Origin: Gammaproteobacteria bacterium
GTDB taxonomy: Bacteria > Pseudomonadota > Gammaproteobacteria > Eutrophobiales > Eutrophobiaceae
NCBI GenBank assembly: GCA_028819495.1
Contig: JAPPLI010000187.1
Span: forward strand, 1-51,506
DNA: 51,506 bases
Direction: 5' to 3'
Shown: one piece after another, positions 16,853 to 23,478 of the stretch
Layout: the number at the start of each line of letters is the position of its first letter
Numbering within the stretch: position 1 is the stretch's first letter
Translations under genes and position numbers: made by a program
The notes under the pieces: model-generated
Told to the model about the DNA's origin: nothing
Database searches by the model: none
The model's input: only the letters and a program-made list of their open reading frames with translations

Positions 16853-17305
16853 TCAAGCCGCCTTGACAGAAACCTCAAATTCAAGGCCAAGCAACGCAGC
16901 AAGCTTATACAACTGGGTCAGATTTTTGTTCATGAGCCGGGGGTTGAGCAATCTCTGCACTTGGTTATCTGACGTCTTCAATTGCCGCGCCAGGTATTTC
17001 TTGGAGATTTTTTTTCGATCTATTTCTTCGTTAATTCGCGCAACAATGTTTTCAATGTGGTCGCGCAGCATATATTCGGGGTCCTTAACAAGAAACAGGG
17101 GCTGGTCATAAGGCATGTAATCCGTTTTTCCATTGGCAAATTCGATTTTCAGGGTTCTGCCCGAAGTCTCCTCATCCACCTGGATATGAGCTACCGGGTC
17201 TGTAATGCCGAGAGATCCATAATGGACCACCACTTTTTTCCCCGAGGCATAAACGATATGAATCTCTTTTTTCCTGTTGGAGAACGTGGCTGATTTGAAT
17301 TTCAT
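16853..17305 (-). CDS. DUF2442 plus helix-turn-helix protein (probable antitoxin)
   Basis: The 150-residue protein has a DUF2442-like N-terminal half (LKIEFANGKTDYMPYDQPLF, about residues 51-70). The C-terminal half is XRE-type helix-turn-helix (ISKKYLARQLKTSDNQVQRL, about residues 100-119). It begins within the stop of the DUF4160 gene upstream (four-base overlap), and such pairs behave like toxin-antitoxin operons in other bacteria. The DNA-binding half suggests autoregulation. A second, different pair lies at 18242-18713, and a fragment identical to part of this gene is found at 18747-18778. Confidence 0.7.
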   Translation of the reverse strand: MKFKSATFSNRKKEIHIVYASGKKVVVHYGSLGITDPVAHIQVDEETSGRTLKIEFANGKTDYMPYDQPLFLVKDPEYMLRDHIENIVARINEEIDRKKISKKYLARQLKTSDNQVQRLLNPRLMNKNLTQLYKLAALLGLEFEVSVKAA

Positions 17306-17496
17306 ATTTTGCCTTCCGCGATGAGTTCCTCTATTACTTTCCTTAGTTTACGGTTGACCTTTCCGCTTAACACCCTCATATCAGGTATGACTATTTTTGC
17401 TACTTGCCGCCTGTCTTTGTAAACATGTACATGTTTTGGAGAGTGATCGCCAATCCACCATTCAATAATGTATCCGTCCCTTTTTTCCCGTCCCAT
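17302..17496 (-). CDS. DUF4160 protein (probable toxin-like partner)
   Basis: The 64-residue protein contains the DUF4160 hallmark HSPKHVHVYKD (about residues 18-28) and a C-terminal RKLRKVIEELIAEG helix. It is translationally coupled to the DUF2442/HTH gene downstream. A toxin role is a common assumption for the family but is not shown by the sequence. Confidence 0.7.
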   Translation of the reverse strand: MGREKRDGYIIEWWIGDHSPKHVHVYKDRRQVAKIVIPDMRVLSGKVNRKLRKVIEELIAEGKI

Positions 17497-17614
17497 GGGT
17501 GAATACTACTACATTTAGTAGCGTTTGTCTGTTTTATTTACGAGTATTTTCAGCTTATGACGGTACTTCAAGCCTGACAAAGAACATGCAACAGACAGGT
17601 CCGTTAACGCCAGT

Positions 17615-17696
17615 TTGTCATATCAACCAGAAGGGCCAATTAGGCGAATTCCCTGGAGTCCAGCCGAGCCAGCTCCAGTTTAATGGTATCTGCCGT
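17615..17696 (-). pseudogene. Internally deleted scrap of the AAA ATPase gene at 18892-20184
   Basis: Bases 17615-17640 match the 3' end of the ATPase gene (18889-18914, two differences). Bases 17641-17696 match an internal part of it (19439-19494, two differences), joined without the 524 bases between. This is the footprint of a former second copy, or of a copy-and-delete event. Nothing else of the gene is visible nearby. Confidence 0.75.
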
Positions 17697-17707
17697 CAGA
17701 AAATTCT

Positions 17708-17806
17708 GGGGACATAATACTGAATTATCATGCCGTTCATTCATCGGAAAGGCTGCAAACCAGCCTTGCCTTGTGGCATTATTCTTGGGTTAAGTATTGT
17801 GTCCGC
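17708..17806. repeat. Decayed palindromic element related to the one at 50611
   Basis: GGGGACATAATACTGAATTA (17708-17727) and GTTAAGTATTGTGTCCGC (17789-17806) are imperfect inverted copies. They resemble the perfect 25-bp arms at 50611-50694 (GGGGACACAATACTTAATT). No coding sequence lies between. It is probably a non-autonomous REP/MITE-like element. Confidence 0.55.
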
Positions 17807-17854
17807 GGAACTGCATCAGGTCGGTCATGGAGATTCTCCCCTCGGGATAGATCA

Positions 17855-17883
17855 TTGACGCACGTCTCTTAGGGCCTTACACT
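17855..17883 (+). promoter_or_regulatory. Sigma70-like promoter for membrane protein copy 2 (leaderless)
   Basis: TTGACG (17855-17860), a 17-base spacer and TACACT (17878-17883). The GTG at 17890 follows six bases later, the same geometry as copy 1. Confidence 0.6.
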
Positions 17884-17889
17884 GTGCAC

Positions 17890-18060
17890 GTGAAACAAGT
17901 TATTACGACCTTGTTGTTAGCCACCTTGGTTCTTCTTATCGCCGCGCCGCACTTGGCATTAATTCTTTTGTGCGTATGGGCATATCTCATTCTGCCCGCC
18001 TGCATCGTCCGCCTGCTGTACGCCTGGTGGCGATTGCTCATCGACCCCCCACGCAACTGA
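17890..18060 (+). CDS. Small two-helix membrane protein, copy 2 (56 residues)
   Basis: GTG-started frame beginning with MKQVITTLLLATLVLLIAAP when the GTG is read as Met. A second hydrophobic stretch (about 21-40) follows, then a tail LYAWWRLLIDPPRN. Length (56 residues), layout and promoter geometry equal those of the gene at 14512-14682, with weak residue similarity (K/QV near the start, AP or AAP near residues 18-20, Pro near 35). A further in-frame GTG lies six bases upstream. The stop TGA is the first triplet of the 56-bp direct repeat, so duplication or insertion happened exactly at the gene end. Function unknown. Confidence 0.6.
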   Translation: MKQVITTLLLATLVLLIAAPHLALILLCVWAYLILPACIVRLLYAWWRLLIDPPRN

Positions 18061-18113
18061 AACTCTCTCTTCACCGTTGGTGGTGTATTCCCCACCCGTG
18101 TGGGGATGAACCG
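18058..18113 (+). repeat. 56-bp direct repeat, copy 2
   Basis: Identical to 16719-16774. It starts at the stop codon of the membrane-protein gene and ends with an I-E-like repeat (18085-18113), the first repeat of the mini-array. Confidence 0.85.
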
Positions 18114-18174
18114 TGGGAATTTATGAAATGAGCTCAGGCCTGATAGTGTTTCCCACTTCCATGGGAATGATCCG
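18085..18174 (+). CRISPR. Two-repeat type I-E-like mini-array with one 32-bp spacer
   Basis: Repeat 1 (18085-18113, 29 bp) and a degenerate repeat 2 (18146-18174, GTGTTTCCCACTTCCATGGG then AATGATCCG) are separated by 32 bases (18114-18145). A 29-bp repeat with a 32-bp spacer is exactly the type I-E unit of 61 bp. The decayed second repeat is what the leader-distal end of an array looks like. No I-E cas genes accompany it. Confidence 0.65.
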
Positions 18175-18241
18175 CTTATAAATTTAACAGAAAGCGTGTG
18201 TACGAAGTCCATCCGAATGTTTAAAATAAGAACCCTGGCTT

Positions 18242-18481
18242 ATGAGTCCCACAATTTTCAGAGCAGACGGATACCGGTTTTTCTTTTTTTCAAGAGAAGA
18301 AACGCGCAAGCATGTCCATGTCCTGTCAGCGGGAGGTGAAGCCAAATTCTGGTTGGAACCCGAAATCGAGCTTGCAAGAAACTATCGTTTTTCGAGAAAA
18401 CAGCTAAAAAATATCGAGAAGTTAATTGAGGAGCATTATCATGAGATCAACAGCGCTTGGGAACGACACTTCGGCCTGTGA
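18242..18481 (+). CDS. DUF4160 protein, second pair
   Basis: The 79-residue protein begins MSPTIFRADGYRFFFFSREE and contains RKHVHVLSAGGEAKFWL (about residues 22-38), the DUF4160 signature with its KHVHV core. It overlaps the following DUF2442 gene by 41 bases in another frame. It is only distantly similar to the DUF4160 at 17302-17496 and lies in the opposite orientation. Confidence 0.75.
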   Translation: MSPTIFRADGYRFFFFSREETRKHVHVLSAGGEAKFWLEPEIELARNYRFSRKQLKNIEKLIEEHYHEINSAWERHFGL

Positions 18482-18713
18482 GGTCACGCATATCTCCTCA
18501 CACGGAATATGGCTGCTGGCTGATAATGAAGAGCTTTTCATGCCTTATGAAGACTTCCCCTGGTTCAAAAGGCAATCCATTGAGGCTGTCCTGAACGTAG
18601 AGGAACCATCACCGGGCCATTATTACTGGCCGGCGATTGACGTTGACTTAACCAAAGAAATTATTAAAAACCCCGACAGGTTTCCGCTCAAGGCAAAGTT
18701 TTCAGTGACTTGA
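18441..18713 (+). CDS. DUF2442 protein, second pair
   Basis: Starting at ATG 18441 the 90-residue protein contains GIWLLADNEELFMPYEDFPW (about residues 19-38) and ends in a helix with WPAIDVDLTKEII, the standard single-domain DUF2442 layout. An in-frame TTG lies 15 bases upstream. It has no helix-turn-helix part, unlike the homologue at 16853-17305. Together with the DUF4160 gene it forms a probable two-gene operon of toxin-antitoxin type. Confidence 0.75.
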   Translation: MRSTALGNDTSACEVTHISSHGIWLLADNEELFMPYEDFPWFKRQSIEAVLNVEEPSPGHYYWPAIDVDLTKEIIKNPDRFPLKAKFSVT

Positions 18714-18746
18714 TCGAGGTGTTTAGTAATGTTGGGCAGGTAGTTT

Positions 18747-18778
18747 GTTTTTCCATTGGCAAATTCGATTTTCAGGGT
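18747..18778 (-). pseudogene. Fragment of a DUF2442 gene
   Basis: Thirty-two bases identical to 17124-17155 inside the DUF2442/HTH gene, encoding TLKIEFANGKT on the minus strand. The flanks do not match. The rest of 18714-18891 holds nothing else I can support. Confidence 0.6.
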
Positions 18779-18891
18779 GATGCAGACACACAATTCAGGT
18801 AACAGAGGACCAGTTCTCATCAGGTATTTGTGCCATTGTTCTCCTTGTCTCTCCGGATTATTTCCAGGTGCTCAATATCGCCGATAGCTTG

Positions 18892-20184
18892 TCATATCAA
18901 CCAGTAAGGCCAATACAAAACCCTGTTTCTCTTATCCCAGTAAGGCAGTCCGCCATAAGCAACAATACCGAAAGCAACGCCGCGACCCCGTATGAAATCA
19001 ACCAGCAGTGAGGTATCGACCTGGCTGCGGTCGATGCCGGCCTTGGCCTCCAGGGGGATCATCCGCTTACCAATGCTGACGACAAAATCAATTTCCCCGG
19101 CCCCGTATTTCACCTTGTTATTGGCATCAATGGTGAATGGCTTATAGTAGTTGACCTGGGTTTTCAGGGCTTTCAACTGCAAAATCTGCCTCAGTCTGTT
19201 ATGCAGATATCCCTCCACGCGAAAGCCTCTCTCCGTATCACCTTCCAGCAGTTCCTCACCGGTTAAATAAGTGACTATCCCCGGGTCGATATAGGAATAA
19301 TTGTTGAGGTAGGAGCGGCGATCTTCACCAATAAGTAGCGGTTTCTTTTTCAGCAAATATCCGTGGTTGATAAGGGCGTCAATCACCTTGTTAATCTGGT
19401 CGCGCCTTCTCAAGCCGGTTCTCTGGAAAACTCCCTGGTAGGCGAATTCCCTGGAGTCCAGCCGGGCCAGTTCCAGTTTAATGGTATCTGCCGTGGTTTC
19501 ATTATTGACGGACATGAGTTCGAAACCGCGTTCAACGATTTTGCGTATTTCCACCAGCCTGGCGTCATTATCCTGCGCCAGGTGGACCAGGGGGAAGCCG
19601 CCATAACACATTTGGTCGGAAATAATCCGCTCGATACCCGCATTGAGATCCAGGGGGATTTCCACGTCCCGCCCGTCCTGCCAGTTGAACAACACCTCCC
19701 GGAATTGCCGGACCCATTCCGGTTCCACCATTTTTTCATGGCAAAGGATTTCTCCGAGAGAGAAAGGCGCCAGGTTCCAGAGGTCAGCCCGGCGTTGCAG
19801 CCTCTTCCTGGCCTCCGTTTGCAGAAAAGCAGGGTTGGAACCGGAAATGATGAAGGACGCGCCGGTATGGTCGAAAGCATATTTTACCGCATCAAAGATA
19901 AGTTCTGATTTCTGTACTTCATCAATGAAAATGAGGGCCGGACGGGTTGTCTGCGCGCTGACCTGTTCATGCAGGTAGCGGGTATTCCGGGCTACGGCCT
20001 GGCGAAATTGCAAGTCGTCTCCGGTATGGGAGAAGACCCGGAAGTCGTCTTCCAGTTCTTTCAGGACACGTTTAACAAGCGTCGTCTTGCCGGAACCCAC
20101 TGTTCCGGCCAGTATGAGCCCGGAGGGAGAATCCGGCTTGAAAAAACGCAGCAGGTTCTCATGTAATTCACGAATTATGTACAT
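18892..20184 (-). CDS. AAA ATPase of the DUF4143-containing family
   Basis: The 430-residue protein has Walker A AGTVGSGKTT (about residues 26-35), Walker B ALIFIDEVQK, sensor SGSNPAFL and the C-terminal DUF4143-type nuclease-like domain. The latter carries GEIDFVVSIG and IPLEAKAG near residues 370-390, with PDDEXK-like D...E-x-K spacing. I start it at ATG 20184 (MYIIRELHEN). The frame is open for 27 more codons, but those overlap an operator-like repeat block directly upstream. Roles of this family are unclear and many members are mobile or toxin-antitoxin-like. Scraps of the gene at 17615-17696 show that it has been copied locally. Confidence 0.8.
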   Translation of the reverse strand: MYIIRELHENLLRFFKPDSPSGLILAGTVGSGKTTLVKRVLKELEDDFRVFSHTGDDLQFRQAVARNTRYLHEQVSAQTTRPALIFIDEVQKSELIFDAVKYAFDHTGASFIISGSNPAFLQTEARKRLQRRADLWNLAPFSLGEILCHEKMVEPEWVRQFREVLFNWQDGRDVEIPLDLNAGIERIISDQMCYGGFPLVHLAQDNDARLVEIRKIVERGFELMSVNNETTADTIKLELARLDSREFAYQGVFQRTGLRRRDQINKVIDALINHGYLLKKKPLLIGEDRRSYLNNYSYIDPGIVTYLTGEELLEGDTERGFRVEGYLHNRLRQILQLKALKTQVNYYKPFTIDANNKVKYGAGEIDFVVSIGKRMIPLEAKAGIDRSQVDTSLLVDFIRGRGVAFGIVAYGGLPYWDKRNRVLYWPYWLI

Positions 20185-20189
20185 GAATG

Positions 20190-20251
20190 GAGATTTTACT
20201 GAATATTTTGTAAAATCTCGAGAGATTTTGCTTAATTTTTTGTAAAATCTC
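20190..20251 (-). promoter_or_regulatory. Operator-like alternating decamer repeats before the ATPase gene
   Basis: Four decamers alternate in orientation: GAGATTTTAC (20190-20199), GTAAAATCTC (20210-20219), GAGATTTTGC (20222-20231) and GTAAAATCTC (20242-20251). The middle pair forms a near-perfect palindrome centred on CTCGAGAG. They lie six bases before the ATPase start codon and probably bind a regulator, possibly the product itself. Confidence 0.6.
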
Positions 20252-20290
20252 TGGAACCGGGCCAAGGTTTGAAGTTCAGAAAATTAAAGA

Positions 20291-20356
20291 GTCGCCAAAG
20301 GCGACAGGTATTATTATCTCCCTGTGACTGGATACCGGCCATTCCCTGGCCGGTAT
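20291..20356. terminator. REP-like hairpins between the ATPase gene and tag
   Basis: GTCGCC-AAA-GGCGAC (20291-20305) and a ten-pair hairpin ATACCGGCCA / TGGCCGGTAT (20332-20356). They lie after the tag stop (minus strand) and could end that operon. Similar GTCGCC...GGCGAC and GGAATCC elements recur near 51350. Confidence 0.5.
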
Positions 20357-20403
20357 GACGATTGTGGGGCCGGGTTTGCCCCGATTGATACCAAGCCGGA
20401 GGT

Positions 20404-20985
20404 TTACCCGCTCAACGCCTTGATTTCACCGTACCGGAAACAATCCGTGGTATGGTCGTTGACCATGCCGGTGGCCTGCATGTGGGCATAGATGATGGTA
20501 GGCCCGACAAAATTGAAGCCGCGACGTTTGAGGTCTTTGGAGATCTTGTTTGACAGCGGTGTTTCCGCCGGAATCTGCGAACCATGTTGCCAGGCGTTCT
20601 GTATGGGTTTGCCGTCGACGAAATTCCAGATGTAGTTGTCGAAGCTGCCGAATTCCTCACGCACCCGGATGAATGCGCGGGCGTTGCGGATCGCCGAGCG
20701 GATCTTGAGTTCATTCCTGATGATGCCGGGGTCCGCCAGCAGGCTTCTTACCTTGCTCTCGTCATATTCCGCTACCTGCATGTAGTCAAAATCATCGAAT
20801 GCCTGGCGGTATGCCGCACGTTTTTTCAGCACCGTGATCCAGCTCAGTCCGGCCTGGGCGCCTTCCAGCACCAGGAATTCAAACAGTTTCCCGTCATCGT
20901 GCAGCGGCGCGCCCCACTCCTTGTCATGGTAATCCAGGTACAGGTCATCCCCCAGGCTCCAGTTGCAGCGGGTGAGATCGGACAT
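20404..20985 (-). CDS. tag: DNA-3-methyladenine glycosylase I
   Basis: Removes 3-methyladenine from alkylated DNA as the first step of base excision repair. The 193-residue protein has the zinc ligands of the family: Cys in TRCNW and His in YHDKEWG near the N-terminus, and HTTDCF near the C-terminus. It also has the catalytic-pocket segment LEGAQAGLSW. Its ATG overlaps the nrtS stop by one base, so the two are coupled. Confidence 0.95.
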   Translation of the reverse strand: MSDLTRCNWSLGDDLYLDYHDKEWGAPLHDDGKLFEFLVLEGAQAGLSWITVLKKRAAYRQAFDDFDYMQVAEYDESKVRSLLADPGIIRNELKIRSAIRNARAFIRVREEFGSFDNYIWNFVDGKPIQNAWQHGSQIPAETPLSNKISKDLKRRGFNFVGPTIIYAHMQATGMVNDHTTDCFRYGEIKALSG

Positions 20986-21209
20986 CAGGGCTTGCCCCTG
21001 ATGACTACGCCGACCGAGGCATAGGTCGATACGCAGTAAGGGACGCAGTAGGTCAACAGTATCTTGAAGTAATCGATATCCGACAGGGTCCCTGCCAGGA
21101 TACGGTCAAAATAATTGATCAGCACCAGGACCGTCCCCACTACCACACAGACCTTGAGTGAACTGATGACGACATCCCGGCGCGCGGCAATCGATAACCA
21201 GCGCTTCAT
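20985..21209 (-). CDS. nrtS: NrtS-like nitrate/nitrite transporter (small membrane protein)
   Basis: The 74-residue protein has two predicted membrane helices and the family sequence VCVVVGTVLVLINYFDRILAG in part, then ILLTYCVPYCVSTYASV. I use ATG 21209 (MKRWLS). NrtS proteins are described as nitrate/nitrite transporters. It lies seven bases after the stop of the FMN dehydrogenase gene and overlaps tag. Confidence 0.75.
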   Translation of the reverse strand: MKRWLSIAARRDVVISSLKVCVVVGTVLVLINYFDRILAGTLSDIDYFKILLTYCVPYCVSTYASVGVVIRGKP

Positions 21210-21216
21210 AATGACG

Positions 21217-22386
21217 TTACCGTATTTCCCGCACGTATTTGCTGCCAAGTTGCTTCACGGACGGACAACCCAGCAACGCCATATTGCGCCTGATTTCAGC
21301 CGTCAGCAATTCCAGGGCGCGGTCCACGCCGGCCTCTCCCCCTGCCCCCAGGCCGAACAGGTAGGCCCGCCCGATCATCACCGCCCGCGCGCCCAGGCTG
21401 AGGGCCTTGATCACGTCAGTGCCGCGCCGGATACCGCCGTCCAGGATGGTCTCCGCCCTGTCGCCCACCGCATCGGCCACCTCGGGCAACACGCTGACGG
21501 GAGAAGGCCCATGGTCGAGTTGGCGGCCGCCGTGGTTGGACAGGATCACCGCCGTGACGCCCGCCTCCACGGCGCGCCGGGCGTCGGCTGCGGTCAGGAT
21601 GCCCTTGATCGCGAAAGGTCCGCCCCATTCTTCAATTATCCAGGCCATATCGTCCCAGGTCAGCGTCGGGTCAAACTGCCGGGTGGTATAGTCAATCACG
21701 GAAAACAGGTTCTGCCCGGCAGTGGTATGTGTCCGCACGTTTTCCAGCCTCATGCGCGGGCTGGTCAGAAAGTCCAGGAGCCAGTCAGGCCGCAGCATGG
21801 TATCGAGGATATTGGAGAGCCTGATCTGCGGCGGCACGGTAAATCCGTTCTTCAGGTCCCGTTCCCGCTGACCGGCCTGGGGCAGGTCCACCGTCAGGCA
21901 CAGCGCCGCATAACCGGACTCCCTGGCGCGTTGGATAAAGTCCTGCAATATACTGCGGTCGCGCCAGACGTAGAGTTGCAGCATCTTGGGACCACCGCAA
22001 GTTCCGGCTATGTCTTCGATGGAAGTGGTCGCCACCGACGACAGGGAATACAGGGTGCGGGCCTTGTGCGCCGCCCTGGCGACTGACTTCTCACCGGTAT
22101 GATGAAACAGCCTGGACATGCCCGTCGGCGCCAGGACAAAAGGCACGCCGAGGTCGGCGCCAAGCGCCTTGACGGATAAATCGATGTTCCCGACATCCAC
22201 CAGGAAATGCGGCAGCAACTCATAACGGCCGAAGTCCGCCTGGTTGCGATAAAGGGTCACCTCATCTTCCGCTGCGCCGTCCATGTAATCGAATACGGCT
22301 TTCGGCAGGCGGCGTTTTGCAGCTCTGCGCAGGTCGGCTATTGAATGACAGCGGGATAATATCTTCCCGTTGATATAATCAAACAT
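21217..22386 (-). CDS. FMN-dependent alpha-hydroxy-acid dehydrogenase (LldD-like)
   Basis: Oxidises an L-2-hydroxy acid to the 2-keto acid using FMN. The 389-residue TIM-barrel protein shows FDYMDGAAEDE near residue 30, the FMN-site LAPTGM and the active-site LSNHGGRQLD with the catalytic His and Arg. It closes with DGGIRRGTDVIKALSLGA and VMIGRAYL. ATG 22386 gives MFDYINGKIL; an open extension upstream overlaps the Rieske gene in another frame. It overlaps the end of the Rieske gene by eight bases, so the two are probably cotranscribed. Substrate is not evident. Confidence 0.9.
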   Translation of the reverse strand: MFDYINGKILSRCHSIADLRRAAKRRLPKAVFDYMDGAAEDEVTLYRNQADFGRYELLPHFLVDVGNIDLSVKALGADLGVPFVLAPTGMSRLFHHTGEKSVARAAHKARTLYSLSSVATTSIEDIAGTCGGPKMLQLYVWRDRSILQDFIQRARESGYAALCLTVDLPQAGQRERDLKNGFTVPPQIRLSNILDTMLRPDWLLDFLTSPRMRLENVRTHTTAGQNLFSVIDYTTRQFDPTLTWDDMAWIIEEWGGPFAIKGILTAADARRAVEAGVTAVILSNHGGRQLDHGPSPVSVLPEVADAVGDRAETILDGGIRRGTDVIKALSLGARAVMIGRAYLFGLGAGGEAGVDRALELLTAEIRRNMALLGCPSVKQLGSKYVREIR

Positions 22387-23461
22387 CGGCAGGTAGCGGC
22401 AACCCCTGGCGCAGTAGCACATTCCGCAGTTGCAGGATTGCCGGGAATATCTCCTGGTTCCAGTCGCCCCCCTGCCGGTCGAACGCGGCCTGTTCCAGTT
22501 CCACGATCCACCTGTCCTGCGTAAAAATGCCCTCGGTGAACCACACCACAAACGGCCACAGCAATTCCATCAGTCCCGGTATGGAAGGTTTGCGGATGTT
22601 CATCAGGCCAAAGGTATGGTTAATTCGCTGTTCCCTGTCCAGCGGCACGTAGGTAATCCACAGGTCCAGGGCCGGATGCTCGCTGCCGGCAGTCCAGAAT
22701 TTCAGGCGTTGGTGGGGATACCGGGTACTGACGGTCATCAGGTCGCGGGGCCGCTCGGCAGTGGGCGCGTTCAGCTTGCCCAGCATGACTTTCTCACCGA
22801 TGGGTTGTTTGCCGACGCGGGAGAAGGTGTAATCGACCTCCACCCAGTCATCACCGTGGCGCAGGTCCAGGAAACCCGTGCGTATGCTGGACATGATGCG
22901 GCGGTGCAGGAACTGGTGGTTCATGTCCATCAGGTTCTCATGCAGGAAGGAATAGTGGCAGCCCACCTGCCTGTCGAGGTAGCGGGTCTTGTATTTCGGG
23001 TCATGCCAACTGGGCACGTCCGGGAACCCGGCATCGGCTGCCTTGGCGGCATCGCCCGGAAAAACGAATATCAGCCCGTATTCTTCACGGCACGGATAGG
23101 CGCGCACCCCCCTGGGCATGAGTTCGCTTTTGCCGACGTAGGGGATATTCACGCAACGGCCCGTGGCGTCATACTCCCAGCCGTGATAACAGCAATGCAC
23201 CAGTTCGCCGCACACGCTGCCTTTCGACAGCGGCACCTGGCGGTGCGCGCAGCGGTCTTCCAGCGCGAACAGCCTGCCGGACTCCGTCCTGACGAGGACG
23301 ATCGGTTCGCCGGCAAAGGTCCTGGCCGCGGTCTTGCCGGGCTTGACGTCCCGGCTGCGCGCCAGGGGATACCAGTAATCGGGATGGGCGCCGGTCTTGC
23401 GCAGGTCACCGACGCCGGCCCCTGTTCCCCTGGATGCGAGATTAATATTAGCTACTGACAT
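22379..23461 (-). CDS. Rieske non-heme iron oxygenase, large subunit
   Basis: The 360-residue protein has an N-terminal Rieske 2Fe-2S domain (CAHRQVPLS about residue 91 and CCYHGW about residue 109). The C-terminal catalytic domain shows the iron-binding DMNHQFLHR motif (about residues 178-186). The build resembles single-component-type oxygenases of the vanillate demethylase/pheophorbide oxygenase group. No reductase or ferredoxin gene is adjacent. It is followed by an FMN 2-hydroxyacid dehydrogenase gene, which hints at a small catabolic operon; the substrate is unknown. Confidence 0.9.
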   Translation of the reverse strand: MSVANINLASRGTGAGVGDLRKTGAHPDYWYPLARSRDVKPGKTAARTFAGEPIVLVRTESGRLFALEDRCAHRQVPLSKGSVCGELVHCCYHGWEYDATGRCVNIPYVGKSELMPRGVRAYPCREEYGLIFVFPGDAAKAADAGFPDVPSWHDPKYKTRYLDRQVGCHYSFLHENLMDMNHQFLHRRIMSSIRTGFLDLRHGDDWVEVDYTFSRVGKQPIGEKVMLGKLNAPTAERPRDLMTVSTRYPHQRLKFWTAGSEHPALDLWITYVPLDREQRINHTFGLMNIRKPSIPGLMELLWPFVVWFTEGIFTQDRWIVELEQAAFDRQGGDWNQEIFPAILQLRNVLLRQGLPLPADV

Positions 23462-23478
23462 TGATTGGCTATCAGTAT

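Noticed and set aside
20185-20265. N-terminal extension of the AAA ATPase from a start at 20265
   Set aside because: The 27 extra codons translate the alternating operator-like decamers, and the family sequence begins at MYIIRELHEN (20184).
22430-23458. Open plus-strand frame of 342 codons opposite the Rieske oxygenase
   Set aside because: It is antisense to a gene with clear Rieske and iron-binding motifs and encodes no recognisable domain; GC-rich genes often give such shadows.
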